Assembly (NCBI RefSeq): GCF_001665535.1
Contig: NZ_LZSQ01000117.1
Span: 104,329-168,328 of the forward strand
Direction: 5' to 3'
Length of the DNA stretch: 64,000 nt
Source of the DNA: Mycobacterium sp. 852002-51961_SCH5331710
GTDB lineage: Bacteria; Actinomycetota; Actinomycetes; Mycobacteriales; Mycobacteriaceae
In this document: piece after piece, positions 1 through 7,850 of the stretch
Numbering within the stretch: the first letter of the stretch is position 1
Layout: the number at the start of each line of letters is the position of its first letter
The notes under the pieces: generated by a model
Seen by the model: only the letters and a program-made list of their open reading frames with translations
Databases searched by the model: none
Told to the model about the DNA's origin: nothing
Position numbers and translations under genes: made by a program

Positions 1-1
1 G

Positions 2-151
2 TCCGGCGGTGTTTTCCAGAACGCGCTGTTGCTCGAATCGACCCTGAGGGGGCTGCACGACAGGGGCATCGACGCGATGACCCATCGCACGGTGCCACCC
101 AACGACGGCGGTATCGCCCTGGGCCAGTTGCTGGTGGGGAACGCATCATGA
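2..151 (+). CDS. hypF: HypF carbamoyltransferase, C-terminal end (5' truncated by window)
   Basis: Only the last 49 codons are present, read in the frame that ends with TGA at 149-151. The translated tail contains SGGVFQN and ends near VPPNDGGIALGQ, which is the characteristic C-terminal part of HypF. HypF transfers the carbamoyl group of carbamoyl phosphate to the C-terminal cysteine of HypE, the first step in making the cyanide ligands of the [NiFe]-hydrogenase active site. The stop codon overlaps the next gene's ATG (ATGA), so it is translationally coupled to the downstream hyp genes. The short length limits certainty, but the motif and the hypE/C/D context agree. Confidence 0.85.
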   Translation, partial: SGGVFQNALLLESTLRGLHDRGIDAMTHRTVPPNDGGIALGQLLVGNAS

Positions 152-867
152 ACGGCGCGGACGGCCGCACGGTGTTCGGCCGCTATGCCTACCCGCCGAA
201 CGAGCTCGGCTACTGCGGTCCGGCCGACGGCGGCGGATCCTCCGGTCTGGCCTCGCACGCACGCGAGTTCGACGGGGCCTGGCCGTACCTGAGCGCCATC
301 GCCGAAGCCCTCGGGGCATCCGACGCACTCGATGACGAAGTCGTCCACAGTTACTGGATCGGTGGTCCGGCGCTGTCCAAGGTGGACCCCGGTCATCTGC
401 TGGCACGGTTGCGCGCGGCGTTCACCGGTCAGGTCACCGGAATGCTCGACGCGGTGCCCACCACCTCCGACGTCCTGGCGCACCACAGCTTTCACGTCTT
501 CGTCGTCTACCCCTGGGTCAAGTTCCTGGGGCGCGACGCCGACACCGCGGTGGGCGTCATGCAGGCCTGCCGCATCCGCTGGGGCAGTGTCACGTCAGTC
601 GCCGACGACCAGGCGGAGATCGCGTCGCGTCCACTGCAGTACCGGCACGGTCGGCTGGCGTTGGGCGAGCCGCGCGCCGAGCGGATCGCATGGAAGCGCG
701 GCGAACTCTCCCTGGCGCCCGCTCCGCCGCACGGAGCGGTGGTCTCGGCCCACTGGGACTGGATCTGTGGGACGTTGACCGACGAGGAGGCCGCCGACCT
801 CGAATCGGCCACGCTGACCACACTCGACCTCGTGAACAGCGTTCTCGGACAGGGGGGATCACGATGA
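148..867 (+). CDS. DUF6390-type hydrogenase-operon protein, function unknown
   Basis: A 239-residue soluble protein with no signal peptide or membrane segment. Its N-terminus carries a Tyr/Pro/Gly-rich stretch (GRYAYPPNELGYCGP, residues 11-25) and a later YWIGGP motif near residue 70. I recognise this pattern as the DUF6390 family, seen in actinobacterial hydrogenase gene clusters, but I know of no assigned function. It overlaps the hypF stop by ATGA and the following gene by another ATGA, so it is an integral member of the maturation operon. A role in cofactor assembly or large-subunit handling is inferred from position only. The family name comes from memory of the motif, not a search. Confidence 0.75.
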   Translation: MNGADGRTVFGRYAYPPNELGYCGPADGGGSSGLASHAREFDGAWPYLSAIAEALGASDALDDEVVHSYWIGGPALSKVDPGHLLARLRAAFTGQVTGMLDAVPTTSDVLAHHSFHVFVVYPWVKFLGRDADTAVGVMQACRIRWGSVTSVADDQAEIASRPLQYRHGRLALGEPRAERIAWKRGELSLAPAPPHGAVVSAHWDWICGTLTDEEAADLESATLTTLDLVNSVLGQGGSR

Positions 868-1589
868 CGACCGCGCAACGCCCGTATGTCGGCGAGGAAC
901 TGTCGGCCGACCTCGCCGCCGCCGCGCTGGATCTGGCCCGTCGGTTCAACGACGGCGCGACCCTGTGGGTGATCTCGCCGCAGTGGGAACCACACGCCCA
1001 CCACATCGCCGTCGAATTCGTGCATCCGGTGGTCATGGGCAAGCGGGCCCTCCCGTCCGTCGCCCTCGTGGAACCGGACCCCGTCGCGCAGGCGCGGGTG
1101 GCCAGCCGACCCGGCGACCTGCTGATCGCGGTGGCATCGGCGAACGAACCGTCGGTCCTCGACGCGATGCGGCGCGCCGACGCGTGGGGCGTCCTGACGT
1201 TGTGGATCGGGTCCGGACCGCGTCCGCCGGCGGGAGCGGCGAACCACATCCTCTGGATCGACACCGAGGATCCGATGGTGCCGGCCACCGGAGCATTCGT
1301 GCTGCTGTATCACCTGCTCTGGGAGTTGACACACGTCTGCTTCGAGCATCCGGGATTGCTCAAATCCGCCGAGCCCGCGACCGTCTGCGTGACGTGCAGC
1401 GACGAGGGGCGACTCGGTGAGGTGCTGGCGTCCCCGGTTGATGCGATGAGCTCGGCGCTGGTCCGCACCGCCGACGGCGAGGAGTGGGTCGACGTCACGC
1501 TGATCGGTGACGTCGCGGTCGACGACCTCGTTCTGCTGCACGCCGGCGCGGCCATCTCGCGCATCGAGCCCGAGGAGGTGAGCCGATGA
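864..1589 (+). CDS. SIS-like / HypC-like fusion protein of the hydrogenase operon
   Basis: A 241-residue protein started at the ATG overlapping the previous stop (ATGA); an upstream in-frame extension would lie inside the preceding gene. Residues about 20-160 look like a sugar-isomerase (SIS) fold, with a DLLIAV...PSVLDAMRRA segment resembling the second SIS half but without the GNGGSS phosphate loop. Residues 175-235 align with HypC: CVTC followed by a beta-rich stretch ending DDLVLLHAGAAISRI, matching HypC GDWVLVHVGFAMAKI. Canonical HypC uses an N-terminal cysteine exposed after Met removal to hold the Fe(CN)2CO unit; here the cysteines (175 and 178) are internal, so the chemistry must differ. 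Its gene lies beside a second SIS gene and upstream of true hypC. The exact role is unknown. Confidence 0.7.
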   Translation: MTTAQRPYVGEELSADLAAAALDLARRFNDGATLWVISPQWEPHAHHIAVEFVHPVVMGKRALPSVALVEPDPVAQARVASRPGDLLIAVASANEPSVLDAMRRADAWGVLTLWIGSGPRPPAGAANHILWIDTEDPMVPATGAFVLLYHLLWELTHVCFEHPGLLKSAEPATVCVTCSDEGRLGEVLASPVDAMSSALVRTADGEEWVDVTLIGDVAVDDLVLLHAGAAISRIEPEEVSR

Positions 1590-2272
1590 CCGACTCCGAT
1601 GCCACCGGTTTCCTGTATCCGTTCATCGAGTCCGAGGAGACGGACGCCACGAGCCTGCTCGATGATCTCGCGGCATCGGCCCGCGGTAAGGCGGCTGAAA
1701 GTGCTCGACTGCAACGGGAATCACTCGACGAGTACGGCGACGCGTTGACCGCGGCCGGAACGCAGATGGCCGAGCGGTTCCGCCGCGGCGGGCGGCTGTA
1801 CACGTTCGGCAACGGCGGAAGCTCCACCGACGCCGCGACGTTGGCCTCGCTGTTCAGCCGACCGGCGCGCGGAAGGCCGGTCGCCGCATGGTCTTTGGCC
1901 GCCGACAACGCGGTGGTGACCGCGCTCGGCAACGACGTCGGGTTCGAACTGATCTTCAAACGCCAGATCATCGCCCACGCCCGCGACCGCGACGTCGCGA
2001 TCGCGCTGTCCACGTCTGGCAACTCCGACGACCTGATGACCGCGATCACCGAGGCCAAGCGTCGCGGCCTGCTGACCGTGGGCTTCTCCGGCCACGACGG
2101 CGGACGGATGGCGGCCGCCGACGACCTCGACTTCTGTTTCACCGTCCACTCGCAGAGCATCCACCGCATCCAGGAGAGCCACGCGATGCTCGGCTACCGA
2201 CTCTGGTCGGTGGTCCAGGAAGAGCTGCACGCCAATTCGGCCCGCGCACTGAACGGAGCACATTCCCCATGA
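1586..2272 (+). CDS. SIS-domain protein, GmhA/phosphoheptose-isomerase-like, hydrogenase operon
   Basis: A 228-residue protein with a complete SIS domain: phosphate-binding GNGGSS at residues 75-80 and STSGNS at 142-147, the same arrangement as GmhA/DiaA proteins. The first 40 residues are an acidic extension. Start and stop both overlap the neighbours (ATGA), so it is co-translated with the SIS/HypC-like fusion and hypE. GmhA isomerises sedoheptulose 7-phosphate, but no heptose-pathway partner is visible here and the setting is a hydrogenase maturation operon. Binding a sugar phosphate, or acting as a partner of the neighbouring degenerate SIS protein, is more likely than lipopolysaccharide chemistry. 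Domain call is firm; function is open. Confidence 0.8.
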   Translation: MTDSDATGFLYPFIESEETDATSLLDDLAASARGKAAESARLQRESLDEYGDALTAAGTQMAERFRRGGRLYTFGNGGSSTDAATLASLFSRPARGRPVAAWSLAADNAVVTALGNDVGFELIFKRQIIAHARDRDVAIALSTSGNSDDLMTAITEAKRRGLLTVGFSGHDGGRMAAADDLDFCFTVHSQSIHRIQESHAMLGYRLWSVVQEELHANSARALNGAHSP

Positions 2273-3363
2273 CACGAGCTGCGAGCGCGTCCGAACGCGA
2301 AGACCGGGTGCTGGAACGGATCGACAAGTTCCGTCAGCGACGACCGCGGCTGCTCGACGATGTCGTGACGCTCGCGCACGGGGCGGGCGGCAAGTCGTCG
2401 GCAGCGCTCGTCGACGCGGTGTTCCTCGAGGCCTTCCGCAACGATGAACTCGAACAACTCGGTGACGCGGCCGCGGTGCTGACGCCGTCGGGCGAACGGC
2501 TGGCCTTCTCCACCGACTCCTACGTGGTGTCGCCGCGGCGCTTCCCCGGCGGCTCCATCGGACACGTCGCGGTGCACGGCACGATCAACGACCTGGCCGT
2601 CTCCGGTGCCCGCCCACAGTGGCTTTCGGCGGCGTTCGTGATCGAGGAGGGCTTCCCGATCGCCGAACTGCGCGAGATCGTCGCGGACATGGGCGAAGCC
2701 GCGTTGAATGCGGGCGTGCAGATCGTCACCGGCGACACGAAGGTCGTCGGCAGGGGCGCCGCCGACGGCGTCTACATCTGCACCGCGGGCATGGGATTGA
2801 TTCCCGAAGGCCGGCGGCTGTCCCGCGACAGCGTGCAGCCCGGCGACAAGGTCGTGCTGTCCGGCACGATCGGCGAACACGGGATGGCCGTCATGCTGGC
2901 GCGCGGCGATCTGGCCATCGACGCCGACATCGCCTCGGACACCGCGCCGGTGCACGAACTGGTCGAGCAACTGCTGACCGCGGCGCCGTCGACGAGGTGG
3001 ATGCGCGACGCGACCCGTGGCGGGGTGGGCACAGTGGCCAACGAACTCGTCAAGGACGCACCGTTCGCGATGATCTTGGACGAGGACACGCTGCCCGTCC
3101 TGCCGCAGGTGCTCGGGGCGTGCGACATGCTCGGCATCGACCCGCTCTACGTGGCGAACGAAGGCAAGTTCGTCGCCGTCGTGCCCGCCGACGAGGCCGA
3201 TGCGGCGGTGTCCGCGTTGCGCGGCCACCCGCAGGGCGCACAGGCCGCGGTGGTCGGCGAGATCGTCCCCGAGCCTCACGGAATCGTCGCGCTAAGAACG
3301 TCTTTCGGCGGTAGCAGGATTGTCGACATGCTCGTCGGCGATCCCCTGCCGCGGATCTGTTGA
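2269..3363 (+). CDS. hypE: Hydrogenase maturation protein HypE (carbamoyl dehydratase)
   Basis: A 364-residue PurM-like ATPase that dehydrates the carbamoylated C-terminal cysteine to thiocyanate and donates cyanide to the HypC-HypD complex. Visible features are the HGAGGK loop at residues 37-42, the FSTDSYVVSP segment, the DATRGGVG motif, and a C-terminus ending PRIC, the substrate cysteine of the family. The ATG at 2269 overlaps the previous stop; about 30 extra N-terminal residues precede the conserved core. It is followed 12 bp later by hypC, forming hypE-hypC-hypD. All key residues are present, so it should be active. Confidence 0.95.
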   Translation: MTRAASASEREDRVLERIDKFRQRRPRLLDDVVTLAHGAGGKSSAALVDAVFLEAFRNDELEQLGDAAAVLTPSGERLAFSTDSYVVSPRRFPGGSIGHVAVHGTINDLAVSGARPQWLSAAFVIEEGFPIAELREIVADMGEAALNAGVQIVTGDTKVVGRGAADGVYICTAGMGLIPEGRRLSRDSVQPGDKVVLSGTIGEHGMAVMLARGDLAIDADIASDTAPVHELVEQLLTAAPSTRWMRDATRGGVGTVANELVKDAPFAMILDEDTLPVLPQVLGACDMLGIDPLYVANEGKFVAVVPADEADAAVSALRGHPQGAQAAVVGEIVPEPHGIVALRTSFGGSRIVDMLVGDPLPRIC

Positions 3364-3375
3364 GAGGAGACCGAC

Positions 3376-3648
3376 ATGTGCCTCGGCATTCCCGGTCAGG
3401 TGGTCGACATCGTCGACACCGAAGAGTCGCTGGCCAAGGTGGACGTCAACGGCGTCCGCAGAACCATCAGCGTGCGCCTGCTGGCCGACGACAACCTGCA
3501 GGTCGGCGACTGGGTACTGGTCCACGTCGGGTTCGCGATGGCCAAGATCGACGAGCACGAGGCCACGCTCACCCTCGACCAGGTGCAGAAGATGGGCGCC
3601 GACTACGCCGCCGAGATCGAAGCGTTCAACTCGTCCGAAATCGCCTGA
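3376..3648 (+). CDS. hypC: Hydrogenase assembly chaperone HypC
   Basis: A 90-residue HypC/HupF chaperone starting MCLGIPGQV. Removal of Met1 exposes the essential Cys2, which with HypD carries the Fe(CN)2CO group to the hydrogenase large subunit. The C-terminal GDWVLVHVGFAM motif is also typical. A strong ribosome-binding site (GAGGAG) lies just upstream of the ATG. It is the canonical HypC of this operon, whereas the fusion at 864-1589 carries a second, non-canonical HypC-like region. Length matches the family. Confidence 0.95.
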   Translation: MCLGIPGQVVDIVDTEESLAKVDVNGVRRTISVRLLADDNLQVGDWVLVHVGFAMAKIDEHEATLTLDQVQKMGADYAAEIEAFNSSEIA

Positions 3649-3658
3649 GGGGCAAGCC

Positions 3659-4786
3659 ATGAAATTCGTCGACGAATTCCGCGACCCGGCCGCCGCACGC
3701 GCGCTGGTCAGATCCATCACCGACCTCGCCGGCGACGACGAGTTCAAGTTCATGGAGGTGTGCGGCGGCCACACCCACACCATCTACCGCCACGGTATCG
3801 AGCATCTGCTGCCCGAGACGGTCGAGCTGGTGCACGGGCCCGGATGCCCGGTGTGCGTCATCCCGATGGGACGCGTCGACGACGCGATGTGGCTGGCCGA
3901 GCAGCCCGATGTCATCTTCACGACGTTCGGCGACATGATGCGGGTGCCGGGATCGCGGGGCAACCTCATAGAAGCGAAGGCCCGCGGCGCCGATGTGCGG
4001 TTCGTGTACTCGCCGCTGGACGCGCTCAAGATCGCGCTCGACAATCCGGACAAACGGGTCGTGTTTTTCGCGGTGGGCTTCGAGACCACCGCGCCGTCCA
4101 CCGCCGTGACGCTGGTACGGGCGAAAGCGTTGGGCGTGGGCAACTTCAGCGTGTTCTGCAACCACGTCACCATCGTTCCGCCGATCAAGGCGATCCTGGA
4201 GTCTCCCGACCTGCGCCTGTCCGGATTCCTCGGGCCCGGACACGTCTCGACGGTGGTGGGGCTGCGCCCGTACCGGTTCGTCCCGGATGTGTACGGAAAA
4301 CCCATTGTGGTGGCGGGATTCGAGCCGCTCGACATCCTCGCGTCGGTGCACATGCTGCTGCAGCAGATCCGCGACGGCCGCTGCGAGGTCGAGAACCAGT
4401 ACACGCGGGTGGTACGCCCAGAGGGAAACACCCAGGCGCTCAAGCTGATGGCCCAGACGTTCGAGCTGCGACCGCATTTCGAGTGGCGGGGGCTGGGGTT
4501 CATCTCGCAGAGCGCGCTGCGCCTGCACCCCGACTACGCCGACTTCGACGCCGAACGCACCTTCGCCATGCCGGGTGTGCGGGTGGCCGATCCGAAGGCG
4601 TGCCAGTGCGGCGAGGTGCTCAAGGGTGTCATCAAACCGTGGGAGTGCAAGGTCTTCGGGACAGCGTGCACACCGGAGACACCGATCGGGACGTGCATGG
4701 TGTCCCCCGAGGGCGCCTGCGCGGCGTATTACAACTTCGGCCGGCTGCACCGGGAAACGGCGTTGGTCCTGGGTCAGCGCGCCTGA
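3659..4786 (+). CDS. hypD: Hydrogenase maturation protein HypD
   Basis: A 375-residue iron-sulfur scaffold protein on which the Fe(CN)2CO moiety is assembled with HypC. Conserved cysteine motifs are visible: CGGHTHT at residues 35-41, GPGCPVC around 60-66, and near the C-terminus the CQCGEVLKG and further Cys residues that hold the [4Fe-4S] cluster. The start is the ATG at 3659, preceded by GAGGGG; upstream in-frame codons fall inside hypC. It lies 10 bp after hypC and is the last core maturation gene of the operon. Confidence 0.95.
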   Translation: MKFVDEFRDPAAARALVRSITDLAGDDEFKFMEVCGGHTHTIYRHGIEHLLPETVELVHGPGCPVCVIPMGRVDDAMWLAEQPDVIFTTFGDMMRVPGSRGNLIEAKARGADVRFVYSPLDALKIALDNPDKRVVFFAVGFETTAPSTAVTLVRAKALGVGNFSVFCNHVTIVPPIKAILESPDLRLSGFLGPGHVSTVVGLRPYRFVPDVYGKPIVVAGFEPLDILASVHMLLQQIRDGRCEVENQYTRVVRPEGNTQALKLMAQTFELRPHFEWRGLGFISQSALRLHPDYADFDAERTFAMPGVRVADPKACQCGEVLKGVIKPWECKVFGTACTPETPIGTCMVSPEGACAAYYNFGRLHRETALVLGQRA

Positions 4787-4838
4787 GGCCGTCGATGCGT
4801 CGCCGCCGATCCGCGGCGACAAGTGAGGAGTGATTGCC

Positions 4839-5135
4839 ATGACAGAGCCGGAGGAACGAGGAAAGCGCGGAACCGGATCCGATCAACCCTCGGGCGGCCC
4901 CGCGGACCGCCCGTCGGACACCTATCGCGGCGACGAATCCGTTCCCGCCCACGACGACGGCGGAAAGCCGGACTTTCAGACGGGATTCACCAACGAACCG
5001 CCTAAGGATGTGAAACCCGAGGTCCCCCCGTACGAGGGCCGGCAGACCTCGGCCAAACCGGAAGGCTCGGGCGAAGACGGCGCCACGCGCCCGTCGCACA
5101 CCGCGGGCACCGGTCGCACCGAGGACAACCGCTAG
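4839..5135 (+). CDS. Small disordered hydrophilic protein, unknown
   Basis: A 98-residue protein rich in Gly, Pro, Asp, Glu and Lys with almost no hydrophobic core and no cysteine, so it is probably intrinsically disordered. The ATG at 4839 follows a good ribosome-binding site (GTGAGGAG, 4823-4830); a GTG at 4830 would add three residues. It lies 52 bp after hypD on the same strand and could be the last gene of the hydrogenase operon. I do not recognise a family. The charged composition resembles general stress or scaffold-type small proteins, but that is not evidence of function. Confidence 0.6.
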   Translation: MTEPEERGKRGTGSDQPSGGPADRPSDTYRGDESVPAHDDGGKPDFQTGFTNEPPKDVKPEVPPYEGRQTSAKPEGSGEDGATRPSHTAGTGRTEDNR

Positions 5136-5139
5136 CGGC

Positions 5140-5334
5140 TCACCACTGATCACGCGGGACGTCGAAGTCCGAGCACAGCGCGCGCCAGACGTCCCGCGGT
5201 TCCACGCCGTCCTCAATGGCTTGTGCGGCCGTGCGCCCGTCGCACCCGCTCAGCACGTGGTCCACGAGCAGCGACGCGCCGCGCACCGAGCCGAACTGTT
5301 CCTCGACAAGCTGATGAAATTCCGTCAACCGCAC
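5140..5334 (-). CDS. DUF3046 family small protein (Rv2738c-like)
   Basis: A 64-residue acidic protein beginning VRLTEFHQLVEEQFG and containing WRALCSDFDVP near its end, the pattern of DUF3046. The GTG at 5334 gives the family's usual length of about 65 residues; longer starts run into the upstream gene. It lies 10 bp downstream of a glycosyltransferase gene in the same orientation. In M. tuberculosis a DUF3046 segment has also been linked to the Psp system; here the clgR-pspA-pspM genes are only 2 kb away. Biochemical function is unknown. Confidence 0.8.
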   Translation of the reverse strand: MRLTEFHQLVEEQFGSVRGASLLVDHVLSGCDGRTAAQAIEDGVEPRDVWRALCSDFDVPRDQW

Positions 5335-5344
5335 GGGGCCCAAA

Positions 5345-6517
5345 CTACGCCGGGCTCCGCAGTGCTTCATGGCACACCCGTACCGGATCCTCGACGTCGG
5401 CGACCGTCGCCCCGGCCCGCCGCGCCGCATCCCGGTACCGTGGTGTGTCCAACACCTCACGCACCGCGCTGGTCAGCGCCTCCGCGGTGAGCGGACGCAC
5501 CAGCTGTGCACTGCCCTGCCGCACAACACGATTCGCGATCTCCCACTGGTCGCCGCCGCCGGGGACCACGACCATCGGAACGCCCGCCAGCAGCGTCTTG
5601 GCCACCATGCCGTGACCGCCACCGCAGATCACCAGGTCGGCGTGCGACAGCAGCTCGTCCTGCCGTCCCAGCCCGACCACCGCCCACGGCGGCACCGCGA
5701 CCTGCGTGCCGCCGAGGCGCGACACGACGACCCGCGACTGTGGCGGCAGCACCTTTCCCGGTGTCAGGGTCGCCAGGGCGATCTTCGCCAGGCCGCCCTC
5801 CCCCGTCGTCGCGGTGGACGGCGCGACCACCACGACCGGTCCGCCGCCTGCGGGTATGTCCAGCGTCGCCGTCGTCGGCTCGAAGTGCAGTGGGCCGACC
5901 ACCACGGCCTCGGCAGGCCAGTCCGGCCTCGGCACCTCCAGCGCCGGCAGCGTGGCGATCAACCGCCGGCGTGGGCCGGGATCGGCTGCGGGCAGCCCGA
6001 TTTGCACCCGCGCGGCCGCGCGTTGCCGGATGCCCTGCCGCCACGACCGCGCGGAGAGGGCGCGCAGGACCGCGTCGCGCAGTCGACCGCGGACACCGAC
6101 TCCCGGCGCGAGACCGCTGCCGATCGGCGGAAGCCCCTTCGACGGCCGGTACAGCGGATGTGGGTTGAGTTCGACCCACGGCAGCCCGAGCAGTTCGGCA
6201 CAGAAGCCGCCCGCGGTGGTGATGGCGTCGGAGACCACCAGGTCCGGCGCGAGCCGGCGCATCTGCGGCGCGTTGAGCACGGCCATCCGAGCGCCACGCT
6301 GGTGGACCTTCGCCCCGGCATCCGCGTCGTCGTCGGCGTCCTCCGGGTCGAGGCCGAGTAGTTCGGCGGCGGGGACGCCGGCGTCGCGGGCGGTGTCGAG
6401 CCACTCCGTTCCGGTCAGCAGCGTGGGCGAATCGCCGTTGACCAGGAAACGAAGGCACAGCGCGATCGCTGGAAAGGCATGCCCCGGATCAGGTCCGGCG
6501 ACGACCGCGACGCGCAT
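5345..6517 (-). CDS. GT-B glycosyltransferase, UGT/MGT-like (Rv2739c-like)
   Basis: A 390-residue protein starting MRVAVVAGPDPGHAFPAIAL, typical of the N-terminal Rossmann half of macrolide/ergosterol-type GT-B transferases. The C-terminal half has the nucleotide-sugar signature region: DLVICGGGHGMVAKTLLAGVP followed by PGGGDQWEIA. The ATG at 6517 removes ten doubtful residues of the longer open frame and places the glycine loop at the N-terminus. Substrate is unknown; lipid or small-molecule glycosylation is plausible. It is transcribed together with the DUF3046 gene and divergently from the epoxide-hydrolase-like gene. Confidence 0.8.
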   Translation of the reverse strand: MRVAVVAGPDPGHAFPAIALCLRFLVNGDSPTLLTGTEWLDTARDAGVPAAELLGLDPEDADDDADAGAKVHQRGARMAVLNAPQMRRLAPDLVVSDAITTAGGFCAELLGLPWVELNPHPLYRPSKGLPPIGSGLAPGVGVRGRLRDAVLRALSARSWRQGIRQRAAARVQIGLPAADPGPRRRLIATLPALEVPRPDWPAEAVVVGPLHFEPTTATLDIPAGGGPVVVVAPSTATTGEGGLAKIALATLTPGKVLPPQSRVVVSRLGGTQVAVPPWAVVGLGRQDELLSHADLVICGGGHGMVAKTLLAGVPMVVVPGGGDQWEIANRVVRQGSAQLVRPLTAEALTSAVREVLDTPRYRDAARRAGATVADVEDPVRVCHEALRSPA

Positions 6518-6559
6518 TGGGCCTACCCTGCCACAGCGGCGCGGCACTAGGCTGGCCGC

Positions 6560-7000
6560 ATGACCGACCAGGCTTCCGAACTGAAAACCGACGTCGACAA
6601 CATCCGGGCGGTGGAGACGTTCCTGTACGCGCTGCAGGACGAGGACTTCGACACCGCCGACGGATTACTCGCCGACAACGTGGAATGGCAGAACGTCGGC
6701 TACCCCACGATCCGCGGCCGCAAGCGCATCATGAGCATCTTCCGGCGGGGTCAGGGCCGGGCGCGCTTCGAGGTGAAGATCCACCGCGTCGCCGCCGACG
6801 GCAACTCCGTGCTCACCGAACGCACCGATGCGCTGATCTTCGGGCCGGTACGCCTGCAGTTCTGGGTGTGCGGGACGTTCGAGGTGCACGCCGGCCGAAT
6901 CACGTTGTGGCGCGACTACTTCGACACCCTCGACTTCGTCAAGGCGACGGTGCGCGGGCTGGTCGCGACGGTGGTTCCGTCGCTGCGGCCGACCATGTAG
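6560..7000 (+). CDS. Limonene-1,2-epoxide hydrolase family protein (Rv2740/EphG-like)
   Basis: A 146-residue SnoaL/LEH-fold protein. Family features include the N-terminal helix, the DNVEWQNVGYPTIRGR segment and the LWRDYFD motif (residues 117-123), with Arg and Asp in the positions of the catalytic Asp-Arg-Asp triad. The M. tuberculosis counterpart hydrolyses sterol or lipid-like epoxides. It is a single gene, divergent from the glycosyltransferase (42 bp gap) and convergent with pspM. Substrate is not predictable from the sequence. Confidence 0.85.
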   Translation: MTDQASELKTDVDNIRAVETFLYALQDEDFDTADGLLADNVEWQNVGYPTIRGRKRIMSIFRRGQGRARFEVKIHRVAADGNSVLTERTDALIFGPVRLQFWVCGTFEVHAGRITLWRDYFDTLDFVKATVRGLVATVVPSLRPTM

Positions 7001-7005
7001 GAGGG

Positions 7006-7836
7006 TTATGCCCCGCGGACGTGGCCCAGTTCGTTGAACGCCTGGGCCCAGCCGACGAGGCGGTCGGTGGCGTTCGACAGCTCGTCGCGGTAACGCTGCT
7101 GCCACATCGGGGACGTGGACGTCGGGCCGGTGTTCGCGGCCGACACCAATTGCGCTGCGGCATTGACCATTTCGCCGTACTGATGCGCGCCGTGGTCGAG
7201 CTGTGCGGTGAACGCCCGGATGGTGGGGGTCAGGTGGGCGCGTGACTGCGGCGTCGCACGGATCGCCCGCTCCATCGACACCACTTCGTTCGCGGTGGCG
7301 GCCATGGTCGCCGCCGTCTGGTTCGCCGCGGCGGTCAGCTCGCGGAGTTCGTCGGCGGGCAGCATCCGACCGCGCTCCATCACCCCCAGCAGCGAGAACA
7401 ACCCGCGTTCGGAGGACGCCAGCGCCGCCATCGACTGACGTGCGGCAGAACCCCGCGGTGGGAGCCGGCGGGTGGCACGCGACCGCGGCGGGGGCAACGG
7501 CTCGCGTCGCAGCCAGCGATACCGCAGGAACGACAGCGTCGCCAGGAAGGCCGCGCCGACGGCGATCGGTGACGGGATGAGCAGTGCCCACGCCGGAACG
7601 TCCCACGCGGCCACCAGCCCGGTGACGCCGATCCAGAACATGGACGACATTGTGAAGAACACCGTGAGCCGCAGCGCCCACCGCCGCTTACGGAGAAGCT
7701 TCGCGCGCGGGTCGGCGGCGGCGTTCAGCTTGTCGGCCAGCACATCGGACCACTCGGCGGCCGTGTCGATCCCGTTCTGAAGGCCTCGCTGCATCAGCGA
7801 GCGCCACGGCTCGGGCCGACTCGTCTGCGCACTCAC
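7006..7836 (-). CDS. pspM: Phage-shock membrane protein PspM (Rv2743c-like)
   Basis: A 276-residue protein with two membrane helices (about residues 52-72 and 80-104) joined by a short loop, followed by a long Ala/Glu/Arg-rich helical C-terminal region. In M. tuberculosis PspM anchors PspA to the membrane and so controls PspA-ClgR complexes. Position supports this: it lies 14 bp downstream of pspA in clgR-pspA-pspM order. No fourth gene (pspN) follows; the next gene is convergent. PspM assignment rests on topology and synteny. Confidence 0.85.
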   Translation of the reverse strand: MSAQTSRPEPWRSLMQRGLQNGIDTAAEWSDVLADKLNAAADPRAKLLRKRRWALRLTVFFTMSSMFWIGVTGLVAAWDVPAWALLIPSPIAVGAAFLATLSFLRYRWLRREPLPPPRSRATRRLPPRGSAARQSMAALASSERGLFSLLGVMERGRMLPADELRELTAAANQTAATMAATANEVVSMERAIRATPQSRAHLTPTIRAFTAQLDHGAHQYGEMVNAAAQLVSAANTGPTSTSPMWQQRYRDELSNATDRLVGWAQAFNELGHVRGA

Positions 7837-7850
7837 GGGTTCCTCTTCGG

